This document shows positions 62,246 to 64,000 of a DNA stretch of 64,000 nt, piece after piece. Position numbers and translations under genes: made by a program. The stretch is from CAVZMI01 sp050011775 (GTDB taxonomy: Bacteria; Bacteroidota; Ignavibacteria; UBA10030; CAVZMI01), in assembly GCA_050011775.1 (NCBI GenBank), contig JBEKIL010000013.1:74409-138408 (forward strand), read 5' to 3'. The notes under the pieces were generated by a model, which made no database searches, was not told the origin of the DNA, and saw only the letters and a list, made by a program, of their open reading frames with translations. Each line of letters begins with the position of its first letter. Within the stretch, counting starts at the first letter, position 1.

Positions 62246-62908
62246 GTGAATCGATACGAGTTAGACAAGATCATTGACGAAGGCGAGGGATTTCAGATCG
62301 AGTTTAAGCGAAAAGTCTCTTCGCCGGAAAAAATTGCGCGTGCCCTTTCCGCTTTTGCAAATACCCGCGGTGGAAAAATTCTCTTCGGCGTGGATGACGA
62401 CGGCTCGATTGTCGGCGTCGAAAGTGAAAAGACGGAAATCGAGTTTATCGCTTTTGCAGGCGAGCAGCTCTGTGAACCGCCCGTTATCCCCGATATCGAG
62501 ATCGTGCCGGTAAATGGAAAAGACGTGATCGTCGCGACGATCTCAGAGAGCGAAGAAAAACCGCATTACTTTCTGGCCGACGCAGCGACGGAAGAAAATG
62601 GCGGTGAGCGGGTTTATATCAGAGTGAATGATAAGACACTGATAGCGTCGAAAGAAGTCATCCGTATACTTCGTGATGAGCGGAAAGAATCGAAGCCTCT
62701 TACGATCGAGATCGGTGAGAATGAACGGCGGTTGTTCAGGCATCTTGAATCGCACGAACGGATTACTGTTAAACAGTACAGCGAGCTGGTCAATATTTCA
62801 GATCGTCGAGCTTCACGTATTCTCGTCCGCCTCGTTCGTGCGGGTGTGATTCGAATTCATACGCTTGAAAAAACCGATTTCTTCACGCTTGCGTCTCCGA
62901 TGGAGTAG
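62246..62908 (+). CDS. AlbA_2 (Schlafen-type) ATP-binding domain protein with winged helix
   Basis: 220 residues starting at GTG 62246, six bases after mtgA. Residues 1-130 are an AlbA_2 domain (EGFQIEFKRKVSSPEKIARALSAFANTRGGKILFGVDDDGSIVGV, YIRVNDKTLIAS). Residues 150-220 form a winged helix (KQYSELVNISDRRASRILVRLVRAGVIRI). Such proteins are presumed transcription regulators or nucleic-acid binders. It is the last gene of the rel-ruvX-mtgA unit. Confidence 0.85.
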   Translation: MNRYELDKIIDEGEGFQIEFKRKVSSPEKIARALSAFANTRGGKILFGVDDDGSIVGVESEKTEIEFIAFAGEQLCEPPVIPDIEIVPVNGKDVIVATISESEEKPHYFLADAATEENGGERVYIRVNDKTLIASKEVIRILRDERKESKPLTIEIGENERRLFRHLESHERITVKQYSELVNISDRRASRILVRLVRAGVIRIHTLEKTDFFTLASPME

Positions 62909-63276
62909 ACCGACATACCACTCTACGAGCACCCATTGGCTTAAGGGGTCCACTTTGGTCCAAATATCACCCTAAAAGGATTGATGGTTTAAACCCTCCT
63001 CCCCTAAAAATAGTTACGAAAAACACTTGACAATACGATTTCTGTATATTAATTTGCGATTGTATCACATTTCATCCTTTTTTCATAGCGGTTCTTAAGG
63101 ACAATATACCAGGTTTCACCTCCGGGCTTCATAATAAGATCGGTTGTCACAAAATAGTAACTCACTGCGGTATTATAATAGAAGCTTCCTTGTCAATATT
63201 GTAATCATAAACGTACTTGTGCTGGATGGATAATCTCTTGTGGGGAAGAGTATCCCGAAAAGATAGGATTGAAGCA
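62909..63276. other. Gap without a recognisable feature
   Basis: I see no gene, hairpin array or RNA here. A TTGACA at 63027-63032 is present but lacks a good -10 box at proper spacing. The stretch 63060-63225 is AT-rich and probably contains the promoter of the next gene. Confidence 0.4.
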
Positions 63277-64000
63277 ATGGCATCTCGAATATTTTCTACT
63301 CACTGTAAGGATATTGGACGTGTACAATTATTGAAGTTAATTGTCGTTGTGTGTCTCGTAGGTATGATTGTCCCCTCTGCTTTTAGCCAGGTGAAGATTC
63401 ACGAAACAGTACAGATTCATCCTCAGAACAGCACACAAACACAGGTATATTGGGAAAATCCGGTGATACCGATTCCTATTGATTCACATGTCTATGGTTA
63501 TTTTATTAGTGGACCCTGCTATTATTTTGCAGTGAATGGGATTTCCTATGGTTCAGAAACCCCTCCTGGACGATTCTCGGAGTTACTTCCAATGATAGTA
63601 TATGATTTTGGTCGGATATCTGCAGGGACTGTCTTAAGTGGAAGCGTGGGTTACCTTACAAGGTTTGGGCGAGGGTATCCTGATCCGGATATTATTCTAG
63701 AACCTGTAACATATCAAAATTATAATTTTGTTTGCGATGGAAGCGATTCTCCACCAGGCATAACAATTGGAGTCCACGGTCTTCTTGATCATACTACCGG
63801 AACATTTTCAAAGGACAGTATAGAAATAGGTGAAGAGACGACATTGAATTTGCAGCTTGTTTCTACGGATGGGGGGCCGATAGCAATGAGCGACGGCGTT
63901 GAGATTACAGTACGATGTTCGAGATATGCTCCATTTAAGGTACTGGATGCGTATAGAACAAGAGTAGACGAGATGGAAGTGACACGTTATTATTATTTTC
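63277..64000 (+). CDS. Secreted protein of unknown function, N-terminal part
   Basis: Open frame running off the right edge, 241 residues visible. The ATG at 63277 gives an acceptable n-region followed by a signal sequence core (LLKLIVVVCLVGMIVPSAFS); an ATG at 63226 in the same frame would lengthen the n-region to about 40 residues. The mature part is strand-rich with SGPCYYFAVNGISYGSE, FSELLPMIVYDFGRIS and FSKDSIEIGEETTLNLQL, suggesting beta-sandwich domains of an exported or surface protein. No family is recognised. It has no stop within the window. Confidence 0.65.
   Translation, partial: MASRIFSTHCKDIGRVQLLKLIVVVCLVGMIVPSAFSQVKIHETVQIHPQNSTQTQVYWENPVIPIPIDSHVYGYFISGPCYYFAVNGISYGSETPPGRFSELLPMIVYDFGRISAGTVLSGSVGYLTRFGRGYPDPDIILEPVTYQNYNFVCDGSDSPPGITIGVHGLLDHTTGTFSKDSIEIGEETTLNLQLVSTDGGPIAMSDGVEITVRCSRYAPFKVLDAYRTRVDEMEVTRYYYF

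Noticed and set aside
1..64000. tRNA or rRNA genes
   Set aside because: No cloverleaf-like segment with a TTCRANY-type T loop or rRNA-like sequence was seen in the gaps. This was a visual search and could miss one.

Overview
The window is a bacterial chromosome segment of medium GC with good Shine-Dalgarno sequences and some GTG/TTG starts. There is no rRNA gene and I found no tRNA gene, so taxonomy is inference. Large secreted S9 peptidases, a double-S49 SppA with a beta-rich N-terminus, a HydBGDA-type [NiFe] hydrogenase, paired OPT transporters and many dispersed palindromic intergenic repeats suggest a Gram-negative, probably anaerobic or facultative peptide-using member of the FCB group (Ignavibacteria or Bacteroidota relatives).

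Layout. 0-14.8 kb: the end of a Mut7-C protein, a secreted S9 peptidase, a CbiMQO nickel/cobalt transporter, an MBL-fold hydrolase, a decayed hisF end, a receiver-like/DUF3052 protein, a C45-like Ntn hydrolase, an ArsR regulator with a methionine-rich partner, the SppA protein, a MauE-like membrane protein and an SPFH/ribbon-helix-helix pair with a striking operator. 14.8-21.5 kb: a minus-strand run of single genes (NTF2-like, methyltransferase, broken formylglycine-generating-enzyme fragment, thioredoxin-TPR, ABM monooxygenase, membrane adenylate cyclase with a beta-propeller, lipoprotein). 21.9-34.6 kb: a defence-like island with every gene on the minus strand: 2TM/PLD-like protein, Trypco1 plus trypsin-STAND, a small secreted protein, DUF4062-STAND, PD-(D/E)XK-like protein, DUF5343 plus Swt1-type HEPN, and a TIR protein. 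Several gaps here hold imperfect palindromes with conserved outer cores (GCAGCTAAC / GTTAGCTGC type) but gene-specific stems, as expected of integron attC sites. I read the island as a possible integrase-less cassette array (CALIN). This is the most notable observation in the window.

34.7-38.1 kb: a DJ-1/PfpI gene between direct repeats, tandem palindromic repeats carrying nested insertions, proline dehydrogenase, and a long tandem array of about 340-bp units. 38-55 kb: OPT transporter with a PqqD-like protein, PepD dipeptidase, the hydrogenase operon (HydB, cyclic-nucleotide-binding-like protein, HydG, HydD, HydA, maturation protease), a DPP-IV peptidase, a CapA protein, a second OPT transporter coupled to D-Ala-D-Ala ligase, and a macrodomain protein. 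55-64 kb: PspC-type membrane proteins, a receiver-ATPase protein, a DUF2461 protein, RelA/SpoT, RuvX (YqgF), MtgA, an AlbA_2 protein and the start of a secreted protein.

How the parts fit: the S9 peptidases, OPT carriers, PepD and proline dehydrogenase form a peptide and proline catabolic theme. The hydrogenase can dispose of or recycle the reductant, and CbiMQO could supply its nickel. The island looks like horizontally acquired conflict genes placed among otherwise housekeeping loci.
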